The notes beneath the pieces are model-generated. The model was not told the origin of the DNA, did no database searches, and was given only the letters and a program-made list of their open reading frames with translations. This document shows, in pieces, positions 1 to 6,033 of a stretch of DNA of 6,033 bases; within the stretch, counting starts at the first letter, position 1; every line of letters starts with the position of its first letter. Source of the DNA: Chromatiales bacterium. GTDB lineage: Bacteria; Pseudomonadota; Gammaproteobacteria; Chromatiales; Chromatiaceae. The stretch covers positions 1 to 6,033 of the forward strand of contig JAKSCN010000567.1 in assembly GCA_022360595.1 (NCBI GenBank). Direction: 5' to 3'. The translations under genes and the position numbers were made by a program.

Positions 1-301
1 GGCCGGCCAGAAGAGCTGCTGCCTCACCGACTGATGGGGTGCCCATATATTTGCGCACCACCTCCGAGGGGTTGGGAACGTCTACCTGAGCCAGTTCCCG
101 GGCAGAAAAAAAGATCAGCGGCCAGCTATTTTTCGCAGCCAACTGAATCAGGCAAACTTCATCCCGCTTTTTGTCGATGCTGGCCAGCGTAGCGATAGCA
201 CTACGCTCGATACCCGCCATCTCCAGCGCCTGATCCAATGCGGTCTCCAGTGTCTCCAATGAGGTTCCCCGGTCGCAACCGATACCGATCACAACTCTCA
301 T
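1..301 (-). CDS. cobE: CbiG C-terminal domain protein (CobE-like), 3' end cut by window edge
   Basis: Reading the minus strand from the ATG at 301-299 gives 100 uninterrupted codons to the window edge, with no stop, so the gene continues to the left. The protein opens with a beta strand and glycine motif (GIGCDRGTS, residues 6-14), followed by LASIDKKRDE (39-48), a WPLIFFSARELA segment (60-71) and PSEVVRKYMGTPSVGEAAAL (78-97). This is the signature of the CbiG C-terminal/CobE family, which normally forms the last ~120 residues of CbiG, the cobalt-precorrin-5A hydrolase that opens the delta-lactone and releases acetaldehyde. Here it is a separate gene: its ATG overlaps the TGA of the upstream cbiG (ATGA, 301-298). 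A purine-rich AGGGGAG at 314-308 lies six bases before the ATG and is a plausible ribosome site. It probably acts with the separate CbiG protein in the cytoplasm. The family call is strong; whether it works as a stand-alone partner is inference. Confidence 0.88.
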   Translation of the reverse strand, partial: MRVVIGIGCDRGTSLETLETALDQALEMAGIERSAIATLASIDKKRDEVCLIQLAAKNSWPLIFFSARELAQVDVPNPSEVVRKYMGTPSVGEAAALLAG

Positions 302-1038
302 GCCCCACTCCCCTGGGGTGGACGGTAGACCACCAGGCGCCCTTCCAACTGCTGCCAGATGCCCTCATCGATATGGCGCTCGGTCACCCAGAGCAGCCCC
401 TTGTAGCGATTCAGATCAACCGCTTCAAAAGTCTCAAACAGATAGATGTTATCGGGCAGTGCTTTACCGGCGGGCCACCACTCTCGGGAGCCCATCTCCT
501 GAATAAAGGCGATGGGTTCACCATTGACCACCCGGGCGGCAACCCGCACAAGATTGTTTTTTGGCGCTTCAACCTGCCAGCCCAGCTCCCGCCCGAGAAT
601 ATCCACCGGTAGCGTGCCCAGCGATTCCGATGCGGTGGTCATCACCGGCACTGCATTTAGCAGCGTCGCCACCTCTGTCGCAAAAGCGTTGGCGCCGCCA
701 AGATGCCCCGAGAGTATAGGGACCACAAACCGGCCGGCGTCATCAACTACAACAACACCGGGATCCTCCTCTTTGGATTTGAGGCAGGGTGAGATAAGGC
801 GTACTGCCGCACCGATTGAAAAAACGAACAACAACTGATCGTAGCTTGCAAACAGCTTGGCCACTGCCTCACGCACCGCTATCGATATAGGCACGACACG
901 ATTGGGGAGATTACTCAACAGATCAGCAAACTTCTGACTGATATAGAGATCCGCCTCGGGCATTTTCGGTCCCAGAGTAGCCAGCCGCTCGGCACCGTGG
1001 CGGGTGATGGCAACCATGGCAATGCGCTCTGTTGTCAT
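298..1038 (-). CDS. cbiG: Cobalt-precorrin-5A hydrolase CbiG, N-terminal and central domains only
   Basis: This 246-residue protein begins with the typical CbiG opening (IAMVAITRHG, residues 6-15). It carries the family hallmark GAAVRLISPCLKSKEEDPGV (76-95) and the loop PILSGHLGGANAFA (107-120). The central part, with WVTERHID near the end, matches the CbiG linker domain. Full-length CbiG is about 330-380 residues; this one stops just where the C-terminal GIGC domain would begin, and that domain is encoded by the next gene with a four-base overlap. CbiG catalyses lactone opening of cobalt-precorrin-5A with loss of the C20 unit as acetaldehyde, preparing the substrate for CbiD. I chose the ATG at 1038-1036, four bases after the cobI stop, because the family normally starts only a few residues before the first strand. 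A TTG four codons upstream (1050) and an ATG seven codons downstream (1017) are alternatives. Confidence 0.92.
   Translation of the reverse strand: MTTERIAMVAITRHGAERLATLGPKMPEADLYISQKFADLLSNLPNRVVPISIAVREAVAKLFASYDQLLFVFSIGAAVRLISPCLKSKEEDPGVVVVDDAGRFVVPILSGHLGGANAFATEVATLLNAVPVMTTASESLGTLPVDILGRELGWQVEAPKNNLVRVAARVVNGEPIAFIQEMGSREWWPAGKALPDNIYLFETFEAVDLNRYKGLLWVTERHIDEGIWQQLEGRLVVYRPPQGSGA
308..314 (-). promoter_or_regulatory. Likely Shine-Dalgarno site for the separate CbiG C-terminal gene
   Basis: AGGGGAG lies within the last codons of cbiG, six bases before the ATG at 301-299. Its presence supports independent initiation of the C-terminal domain gene rather than a sequencing frameshift in a single cbiG. 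Confidence 0.5.
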
Positions 1039-1042
1039 AGCC

Positions 1043-1807
1043 CTATGCAACGCTCTTCTTCCTGCAGCCGCGTATCATCTCGCCTCGCACCCGGTGGTGA
1101 TTACGCACCAGCAGCAGCGATAGATAATTCACCTGGGTACCGCGCAGTTCGGTCAGATTGTGGACGACCCGCTCATCCGGGGTACCCGCTTTCTCAATAA
1201 AGGCTGACGATGCCAACAACCCCTTCTGTTCCAACAGATCCAGAACCGACTCCAAAACCGGCTTTACCTTGAGCAGAACCAGCGTATCGAAATCGACCAA
1301 CAGGCGATCCAGCATTTTTACGCCATAACCGGCGGGAATAATCGCCAGGGTATCGTCCGTATCGGCGAGAGGTAACTGAAGATCGGCTGCCGCCGCATTG
1401 AAGGAGCTGACACCGGCAACAATCTCTACCGGGATACGGTCATCCAACGATGTTAGGGTGCGCGCCAAGTGTCCAAAAGTGGAATAGGTCGAGGCATCAC
1501 CCTCCACCAGAAACAGCACATCCTCACCCCGGTGTATAAACTCCAGTACGGTTTGTGCCGCCCGCAACCAGTAAGCTGCCAACTTCTCATGATCATGAGT
1601 CATGGGAAACACCAGCGGCGTAAGCCGTTCGGGTAGTTTCAATCCGGCCCGGTGCAGAATATCCAGGGCGTAACTGTCGCTCCCTTTACGCTTGATGGGA
1701 TAGGCCCAATGGGTCGAACCGTTCAACAACTTCCACGCCTTGCGTGTCATCAGCTCCGGATCACCGGGACCGAGAGAGACACCATAAAGTTTGCCGTAGC
1801 TACTCAT
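1043..1807 (-). CDS. cobI: Precorrin-2 / cobalt-precorrin-2 C20-methyltransferase (CobI/CbiL)
   Basis: A SAM-dependent methyltransferase of the tetrapyrrole (SUMT-like) family, 254 residues, near the usual 230-250. It adds the C20 methyl group to (cobalt-)precorrin-2. Visible motifs are the N-terminal GVSLGPGDPELMT (residues 9-21), the second SAM loop EGDASTYSTF (102-111) and AGVSSFNAAAA (131-141). The phrase 'YSTF' after the GD pair and the spacing of motifs set CobI/CbiL apart from CobJ, CobM and CobA. The loop has Ala where a Pro is common in this superfamily (GDP). The chosen ATG (1807-1805) overlaps the stop of cobL as ATGA and has GGAG at 1817-1814, six bases upstream. An in-frame extension of ten residues from 1837 would lie wholly inside cobL and is unlikely. 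In this cobalt-early context the substrate should be cobalt-precorrin-2. It ends with TAG four bases before the cbiG ATG. Confidence 0.95.
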   Translation of the reverse strand: MSSYGKLYGVSLGPGDPELMTRKAWKLLNGSTHWAYPIKRKGSDSYALDILHRAGLKLPERLTPLVFPMTHDHEKLAAYWLRAAQTVLEFIHRGEDVLFLVEGDASTYSTFGHLARTLTSLDDRIPVEIVAGVSSFNAAAADLQLPLADTDDTLAIIPAGYGVKMLDRLLVDFDTLVLLKVKPVLESVLDLLEQKGLLASSAFIEKAGTPDERVVHNLTELRGTQVNYLSLLLVRNHHRVRGEMIRGCRKKSVA

Positions 1808-3087
1808 CCCCTGCTCCGTTGTGCCGATACGATCCACACCGGGTTCTCCGCTCGCAGTCGTTGCATATCGAGAATCGGGCTGCTGCAGGCGATCTGTATC
1901 TGGGTAACGTCCCAGGTTACATTTAGTTGCTTCAATAGAGTCATTGCACTGTTGAGGTTTTCCAAGGTGACAAAATTCATAACCAGCCAGCCACCGGGAT
2001 TCAGGCGCTGCAGGCTAAGTTCGATCAGCACCGAAAGCCGACCGCCGGAACCGCCGATGAACACTGCATCGGGATCTGGCCAGCGGTCCACTTCTGCGGG
2101 TGCTTCGGCGTGTATGAGGGTGTAGTTGCTCACCCCGAAACGGCGGCGATTCTCCGCTGCAATAGCGAAATCGTCCGGGTTCTTCTCCACGGCATAGACA
2201 TGTCCGGCCGAGCATAACCGGGCCGCTTCCAGCCCCACGGAGCCGGAGCCTGCACCGATATCCCAGACGACACTGTCGACCGATAGGTTCAGGCGGGCCA
2301 GTGAGACGACTCGAACTTCGCGTTTGGTGATCAGGCCTTTGCCCGGCTTGCGCTGAATATAGTGCTCGTTGCCGAGTCCAAACAGCGGCTTGGAGTGTCG
2401 ATTCAAAGTACGGCGCAAAATGACAAAATTGGGCTCGGCAAACGCCCTGCTGAGTGTCTCCTCTACCGACATAAAAGCATGGATACACTCCTCGGGCTGC
2501 AGCAGACGCTCCAGCACCGCCAGCTCTACGCCTTCAGTCAATCCTTCGCTCTGCAACATGCGAGCGATACGGCCTGGACCATTATCGGGGCTGGTAAAGA
2601 TCGCCAGCAGCGAATGCTGGCGAATACTCTGCAGCAGTTTGTAGAGTCCATGCTCAGGACCACTGCCCGGCTGCCACTCTCCGGCATCACGACTGTGAAC
2701 CGAGCAGATCTTTACCCCCTCCCAAGCCACACCCAAACGGGCGAACGCCAGCTGCAGGATGGATAGGTTTGGCAGAACGGCGCAGCGCTCTGCACCCAAT
2801 TTGTTGATCAGGTAGCGGCCGATGCCGTGGCACAACGGATCACCTGTGGCGAGTACCACGACCCGCTGCCCCAGCTTCAACGCCTCATCGATCCAACCAG
2901 GAGCCTGAGCAAATTTGCCGCTGATATCGCGCAGCTCCACTCCGGCTTTATAACTGTCGGAAAGCAGCGCCAAGGTGCGACTGCCACCGAGCACCAGGTC
3001 CGCTTCACCTATGTGTTGCAGAGCAGATCGGGTAAGCCCCTCACTACCGTTATCCAACACGCCGATAATCCGGCAGCGATCACTCAT
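1804..3087 (-). CDS. cobL: Bifunctional precorrin-6B/7 C5,C15-methyltransferase, decarboxylating (CobL; CbiE-CbiT fusion)
   Basis: A 427-residue fusion of two methyltransferases. Residues 1 to about 225 are the CbiE domain: a SUMT-like fold with IIGVLDNGSEGLT (7-19), LGGSR (33-37) and the SAM loop ATGDPLCHGIG (80-90); it methylates C5. From about 230 the CbiT domain follows, a Rossmann-fold class I methyltransferase that methylates C15 and decarboxylates the C12 acetate. It shows GLITKREVR (251-259), the SAM glycine motif WDIGAGSGSVG (275-285), an acidic residue E301 at the end of the next strand, and FIGGSGG (343-349). Length matches the usual ~400 residues of CobL. The fusion is common in proteobacteria in both the early- and late-cobalt routes, whereas Salmonella has separate cbiE and cbiT. 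The ATG at 3087-3085 lies eight bases inside cbiD and has a strong GGAGG at 3101-3097. The stop overlaps the cobI start as ATGA. Confidence 0.96.
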   Translation of the reverse strand: MSDRCRIIGVLDNGSEGLTRSALQHIGEADLVLGGSRTLALLSDSYKAGVELRDISGKFAQAPGWIDEALKLGQRVVVLATGDPLCHGIGRYLINKLGAERCAVLPNLSILQLAFARLGVAWEGVKICSVHSRDAGEWQPGSGPEHGLYKLLQSIRQHSLLAIFTSPDNGPGRIARMLQSEGLTEGVELAVLERLLQPEECIHAFMSVEETLSRAFAEPNFVILRRTLNRHSKPLFGLGNEHYIQRKPGKGLITKREVRVVSLARLNLSVDSVVWDIGAGSGSVGLEAARLCSAGHVYAVEKNPDDFAIAAENRRRFGVSNYTLIHAEAPAEVDRWPDPDAVFIGGSGGRLSVLIELSLQRLNPGGWLVMNFVTLENLNSAMTLLKQLNVTWDVTQIQIACSSPILDMQRLRAENPVWIVSAQRSRG

Positions 3088-4219
3088 CTTCCGATACCTC
3101 CGTTAGCCAGTTCCCTTCAAAGTCACACACCAGGACTCGAAGCGTGAACCGGCCCGGATAACGCGCCCGCAGGGTTTCGATGACTCGCCTGGCCAGCAGT
3201 TGTAGAAAAGGTATCTGAAGCCCCAACGCTGCCAGGCGTTCCGTAGCGAAGCGGGCTGTTTGACCCTGGCGAATCTCCTCACAGAGTGACGCCGGGGCTC
3301 CAACAGCCGCCGCCAACTCCGCCACCAGAGCAGTATTCACCGGATTGCGATTGGCATGGGTAACTGTCTCCCCCTGAGCCATTTTGGTGAGCTTACCCAC
3401 CATGGCCCCAATGATGACCTCTCTGATGCCGTTATCCACTACAGCATCCAGCGCAGCTTTCAGGAAGTCACCCATTTGCACAAAGCAGGCCGGCGCCAGA
3501 TCCGGCAACTGACGCAAAGTAAACTTCTCTGTTCTGCCGCCGGTGGTAAGCACCACGGTTCTCTGCCCCTGATTGGCTGCCACTTCTATACCCTGAACCA
3601 CACTGGCCCGAAAGGCGGCGGTAGACCAGGGATGAACAATACCCGTAGTGCCAAGAATGGAGATGCCGCCAATAATACCCAGCCGTGGGTTGAGGGTACG
3701 CTTTGCCAGCTCCTCACCACCGGGCACGGATATCTTCACCTCAATGCCGTACCTTGCCAGTAGAGGAGCAGCCACCGCTCTCACATTCTCTTCAATATTT
3801 TTTCGGGGTATGGGGTTGATTGCAGGCCCGCCCACTTCGAGGCCAAGCCCCTGCATGGTTACAGTGCCAACCCCTGCCCCTGCCTTGAAACTGACAACAT
3901 TCGGGGGGGCAGACTGCAGTTGCAGATCCGCCGTGAGGTGGGACTTATCGGTCACATCCGGATCATCGCCGGCATCCTTCACAACCACCGCATGTGCCCG
4001 GGTAGGATTGCAGTATCCGTCGATAACACTAAAGCGCACCTGTTCACCATTGGGCAGCCGGCACTCAATCTCATCGGGAACGACGCCATGCATCAGGCCG
4101 ACGGCAGCGGCCCTGGCCGCAGCAGCCGAACAGGCCCCGGTGGTAAACCCCTTGCGGTTACCCCGCTTCCTGCGCCGCCCCTTCTCCGGCACTGGCTTGT
4201 TGATCTGGTTGACGCTCAA
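3080..4219 (-). CDS. cbiD: Cobalt-precorrin-5B C1-methyltransferase CbiD
   Basis: CbiD uses SAM to methylate C1 of cobalt-precorrin-5B and is a marker of the cobalt-early pathway. The 379-residue protein shows the family signatures GFTTGACSAAAA (residues 24-35), VVKDAGDDPDVT (79-90), GLGLEVGGPAINPIPR (124-139) and LGIIGGISILGTTGIV (180-195), with length close to the usual 350-380. A basic stretch (GRRRKRGNRKG, 14-24) precedes the first motif. No ATG fits the start. I prefer the TTG at 4219-4217, which overlaps the cobH stop as TTGA and sits nine bases after AGAAGGA (4235-4229). A TTG two codons further upstream (4225) is only three bases from that site, and a GTG at 4192 lacks a clear ribosome site. 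The 3' end overlaps cobL by eight bases. The family assignment is near certain; the exact start is not. Confidence 0.96.
   Translation of the reverse strand: MSVNQINKPVPEKGRRRKRGNRKGFTTGACSAAAARAAAVGLMHGVVPDEIECRLPNGEQVRFSVIDGYCNPTRAHAVVVKDAGDDPDVTDKSHLTADLQLQSAPPNVVSFKAGAGVGTVTMQGLGLEVGGPAINPIPRKNIEENVRAVAAPLLARYGIEVKISVPGGEELAKRTLNPRLGIIGGISILGTTGIVHPWSTAAFRASVVQGIEVAANQGQRTVVLTTGGRTEKFTLRQLPDLAPACFVQMGDFLKAALDAVVDNGIREVIIGAMVGKLTKMAQGETVTHANRNPVNTALVAELAAAVGAPASLCEEIRQGQTARFATERLAALGLQIPFLQLLARRVIETLRARYPGRFTLRVLVCDFEGNWLTEVSEDE
3097..3101 (-). promoter_or_regulatory. Strong Shine-Dalgarno site for cobL
   Basis: GGAGG, followed by T, lies nine bases before the cobL ATG (3087-3085) and inside the final codons of cbiD. 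It is the best match to a canonical ribosome site in the window and fixes the cobL start. Confidence 0.75.
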
Positions 4220-4881
4220 CCCCAACGATCCTTCTGCTCAGCCAGCGCCAACAGCGCGTGAAGCGCTGCAACTACCAGTGTGGATCCCCCTTTACGACCA
4301 TCAGTGACGATCCAGGGAACACTATCGATCTTTGCTATTGCCGCTTTCGACTCTTCCGCAGAGACAAAACCCACCGGCATACCGATAATCAACGCAGGAC
4401 GCACTCCCTCCTCCGCTATCAACCGTTCCACTTCAAATAGCGCGGTTGGCGCATTACCGACGGCGACGATCCCGTTATCCAGCAAACCCAACCGATAGGC
4501 TTTACAGATCGCCTGCACGGCACGCGTGGTGTCCTGCCGTTTTGCTGCCGCTATAACATCCTGATCCGAGATGAAGTGTCGTGTCGTGACACCGAAATGG
4601 GCCAGTCTCGGCTTTGATAGCCCCACGCAGATCATCTCCACATCAGCCACCACGGAGCTTCCGGCAAGGATGGCATTGAGTCCTGCGGTCACCGCCGAAG
4701 GATGAAAACGGGTCAAGCCATTGAACTCAAAATCAGCCGTGGCGTGGATCATCCGCCTGACGATCTGCCATTGATCATCCGCATAGCTGTGTGCACTCGC
4801 CTCCCGGTCGACAATGGCAAAGGAGCTGTGCTCAATCTCCCGTCCGGCCCGGGTCAACTGTTCGGTGACGTGATTGTTCAT
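4216..4881 (-). CDS. cobH: Precorrin-8X / cobalt-precorrin-8 methylmutase (CobH/CbiC)
   Basis: This 221-residue enzyme moves the methyl group from C11 to C12 of (cobalt-)precorrin-8, giving (cobalt-)cobyrinic acid, the last ring rearrangement before amidation. The family features seen are IEHSSFAIVDREA near the N terminus (residues 16-28), RRMIHATADFEF (42-53) with the likely catalytic His46, a central DVEMICVGL segment, and a C-terminal block containing IIGMPVGFVSAEESK and DGRKGGS. Length is slightly above the usual ~210. The ATG at 4881-4879 overlaps the cbiX stop as ATGA, and no strong Shine-Dalgarno sequence is visible, so translation probably depends on coupling to cbiX. A 21-residue in-frame extension upstream would lie inside cbiX and lacks family similarity, so I rejected it. 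The TGA overlaps the preferred TTG start of cbiD. Confidence 0.95.
   Translation of the reverse strand: MNNHVTEQLTRAGREIEHSSFAIVDREASAHSYADDQWQIVRRMIHATADFEFNGLTRFHPSAVTAGLNAILAGSSVVADVEMICVGLSKPRLAHFGVTTRHFISDQDVIAAAKRQDTTRAVQAICKAYRLGLLDNGIVAVGNAPTALFEVERLIAEEGVRPALIIGMPVGFVSAEESKAAIAKIDSVPWIVTDGRKGGSTLVVAALHALLALAEQKDRWG
4229..4235 (-). promoter_or_regulatory. Shine-Dalgarno site that decides the cbiD TTG start
   Basis: AGAAGGA inside the end of cobH lies nine bases before the TTG at 4219-4217 but only three bases before the other TTG at 4225-4223. The spacing favours the downstream TTG, whose last two bases are shared with the cobH TGA. Confidence 0.55.
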
Positions 4882-5723
4882 ATCTGTGATCCATGGTGGT
4901 GATGGGTATGATGTGCAGCCTGGCGAAAACTGCAGCCGTCGCACACCAGCGGTTGACGCTCTCCACCCTCTCCGCGTACCTCGCTCACCCGCTCATCCAA
5001 CAGGGCAAACACCTCCTCTTCAAAACCGAAATAGCCGGCCAGGGAGAAACGCACATGGGGATACTGAACCGTCAGATGATTGAGCTGGCGTTTGATACGC
5101 TCCATCAGTGTGCCGGTGAAGAGATAGTATGGGAGGACTATGATCTGGCTCATACCCAGGCTTATCTGGCGCCTGACCACCGATTCAACACGCGGATGCG
5201 TAACGCCGGTAAAGGCCAGCTCCACCAGATCATGCTCGCTCTCTTCAAATAACCAGCGCGTCATCTTTGCCAGTTCGCCATTGGCCGCACGATCCGAGGA
5301 GCCTCTGCCGAGAAGAATCACACCGGTGGTTTTGGGGTCGGGCATATCGAGCTGCTGCATGCGCTGCTGCAGATTGCGTTGGAGAATCTGCAATACCGTG
5401 TCATTGACTCCCAGATGAGAGGCATAGACAAATGTTGTCCGGGGGTGACGCTGACGGGCCTGTTCCAGATACTCCGGAATCTCCACCTTTACATGTCCGG
5501 CGGCATTCAGGATCAGGGGCACCACAATAACAGTTCCGGCGTGGGCCGCGGCCGCATCCAGTCCCGCATCCAACAAGGGGGATGCCAACTCGATGAAGCA
5601 GACCTCAATTGACCAAGCGGGATGACGCTCCCGCCACTGATCGCAAAACTTGAGGATCTCCCGGTTTCCCGGTTGATGACGGGACCCATGTCCCACCAGC
5701 AGAATGGTTTCTCTATTGTGCAT
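4878..5723 (-). CDS. cbiX: Sirohydrochlorin cobaltochelatase CbiX, long two-domain form with Cys/His-rich tail
   Basis: A 281-residue class II chelatase that inserts cobalt into sirohydrochlorin without ATP, the committing step of the cobalt-early route. The N-terminal half carries the active-site pattern: VGHGS with His12, FIELASP with Glu45, and LNAAGHVKVEIP with His77. The C-terminal half (from about residue 135) is a second copy of the fold in which the first histidine motif reads GRGSSD, so it is probably structural rather than catalytic; it retains VLPYYLFTG. This is the CbiXL arrangement, as opposed to the ~120-residue archaeal CbiXS. The extreme C terminus has a CDGC motif followed by a run of histidines (HHTHHHH). 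Long CbiX proteins of other bacteria have a CXXC motif that binds an iron-sulfur cluster plus a His-rich region that may hold cobalt. The ATG directly follows the cobM TGA, with a weak AGGGA about seven bases upstream. Confidence 0.94.
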   Translation of the reverse strand: MHNRETILLVGHGSRHQPGNREILKFCDQWRERHPAWSIEVCFIELASPLLDAGLDAAAAHAGTVIVVPLILNAAGHVKVEIPEYLEQARQRHPRTTFVYASHLGVNDTVLQILQRNLQQRMQQLDMPDPKTTGVILLGRGSSDRAANGELAKMTRWLFEESEHDLVELAFTGVTHPRVESVVRRQISLGMSQIIVLPYYLFTGTLMERIKRQLNHLTVQYPHVRFSLAGYFGFEEEVFALLDERVSEVRGEGGERQPLVCDGCSFRQAAHHTHHHHGSQI

Positions 5724-6033
5724 TCAACTATCCCTATCGGTTTTGATGTGGGGACCGGTATCCGCTCTACAGTCGCACTCGGATGTCGATTTGCGATAGC
5801 GGTGTGAAAAACCGGCGTCATACAGTTTTGATTTCTGCAATGTCTGCCAATCACGTGCTCCCAGTGCCGGGCTGGCGATGATCATGGCTTGACTGGCAAT
5901 CTTCTCGGCCTGGCATCGCTGCTTGATATCCGCCAAGCAGCCGCGGATGATCCGCTCCTCACCTGGCCAGCTCGCTTTGTGTACCACCAGGACCAGCGAG
6001 TCATCCGCCCATCCTGCGGCACGCAACTCAGCC
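5724..6033 (-). CDS. cobM: Precorrin-4 / cobalt-precorrin-4 C11-methyltransferase (CobM/CbiF), 5' end beyond window
   Basis: Only the last 102 residues are in the window; the frame stays open to the right edge, so an internal TTG at 6026-6024 is not the real start. The fragment shows VVHKASWPGEERIIRGCLADI and, further on, ASPALGARDW followed by KLYDAGFSHRYRK. These are C-terminal hallmarks of CobM/CbiF, the SAM-dependent enzyme that methylates C11 of (cobalt-)precorrin-4. The equivalent segments in the C17 (CobJ) and C20 (CobI) enzymes lack the KASWP and SxLYDxxFSHxYR patterns. After this motif about 20 further polar residues, including a CDC, extend the protein to the TGA at 5726-5724. The SAM-binding GPG and GDP loops should lie outside the window. 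The stop is directly followed by the cbiX ATG. Confidence 0.93.
   Translation of the reverse strand, partial: AELRAAGWADDSLVLVVHKASWPGEERIIRGCLADIKQRCQAEKIASQAMIIASPALGARDWQTLQKSKLYDAGFSHRYRKSTSECDCRADTGPHIKTDRDS

Noticed and set aside
106..112. Run of seven A on the plus strand (T on the coding strand) in the CobE-like gene, a possible slippage or frameshift site
   Set aside because: The family signature continues in the same frame on both sides of the run, so no frameshift is needed to read the protein.
1589..1600. Perfect 12-base palindrome TCATGATCATGA, a possible operator
   Set aside because: It lies inside cobI and encodes conserved-frame residues (His-Asp-His region); there is no nearby promoter, and a palindrome this short can arise by chance.
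2015..2488. Minus-strand open frame of 157 codons inside cobL in another frame
   Set aside because: The CbiT domain with intact SAM motifs occupies the same DNA; the alternative product is Arg/Gly/Ser-rich and resembles no family.
3648..4307. Plus-strand open frame of 219 codons opposite cbiD and cobH
   Set aside because: It is the shadow of clearly recognised minus-strand genes. Its translation is rich in Pro, Ser, Thr and Arg with no recognisable motif, and it crosses a gene junction.
1..6033. Cobalamin riboswitch, promoter or terminator
   Set aside because: There is no intergenic gap longer than four bases, so there is no room for a leader element; it is expected upstream of the operon, outside the window.

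Overview
The window is one uninterrupted stretch of a cobalamin (vitamin B12) corrin-ring operon. Every gene is on the minus strand, so transcription runs from position 6033 down to 1. In order of transcription it holds cobM/cbiF (3' end only), cbiX (long form), cobH/cbiC, cbiD, cobL (a cbiE-cbiT fusion), cobI/cbiL, cbiG (N-terminal and central part) and a separate gene for the CbiG C-terminal domain (CobE-like), which runs off the left edge. No RNA gene, mobile element, CRISPR array, riboswitch or terminator is visible, and no stretch as long as 20 bases is non-coding.

Together the genes cover most of the cobalt-early ('anaerobic') route. CbiX inserts cobalt into sirohydrochlorin. CobI/CbiL methylates C20, CobM/CbiF methylates C11, CbiG opens the delta-lactone and CbiD methylates C1. 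CobL methylates C5 and C15 and decarboxylates, and CobH/CbiC moves the C11 methyl to C12 to give cobyrinic acid. CbiX, CbiD and CbiG mark the cobalt-early route, and no oxygen-dependent CobG or cobaltochelatase CobNST is seen. The C17 methyltransferase (CbiH/CobJ), the reductase (CbiJ/CobK) and the amidase (CbiA/CobB) are missing from the window and probably lie outside it.

The genes are packed very tightly. Neighbours overlap by 4 to 8 bases, abut exactly (TGA then ATG), or are 4 bases apart, which suggests translational coupling across one polycistronic mRNA. No promoter is visible, so it should lie upstream, beyond position 6033.

The DNA is moderately GC-rich, by eye in the mid-50s percent. 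The gene set and the CobL fusion suggest a proteobacterium, possibly a gammaproteobacterium with an anaerobic or microaerobic, sulfur-oxidiser-like lifestyle. That placement is a guess from protein flavour and not shown by the sequence. The points most worth a second look are the split cbiG, the histidine/cysteine tail of CbiX and the TTG start of cbiD. I found no sign of a wholly new system.
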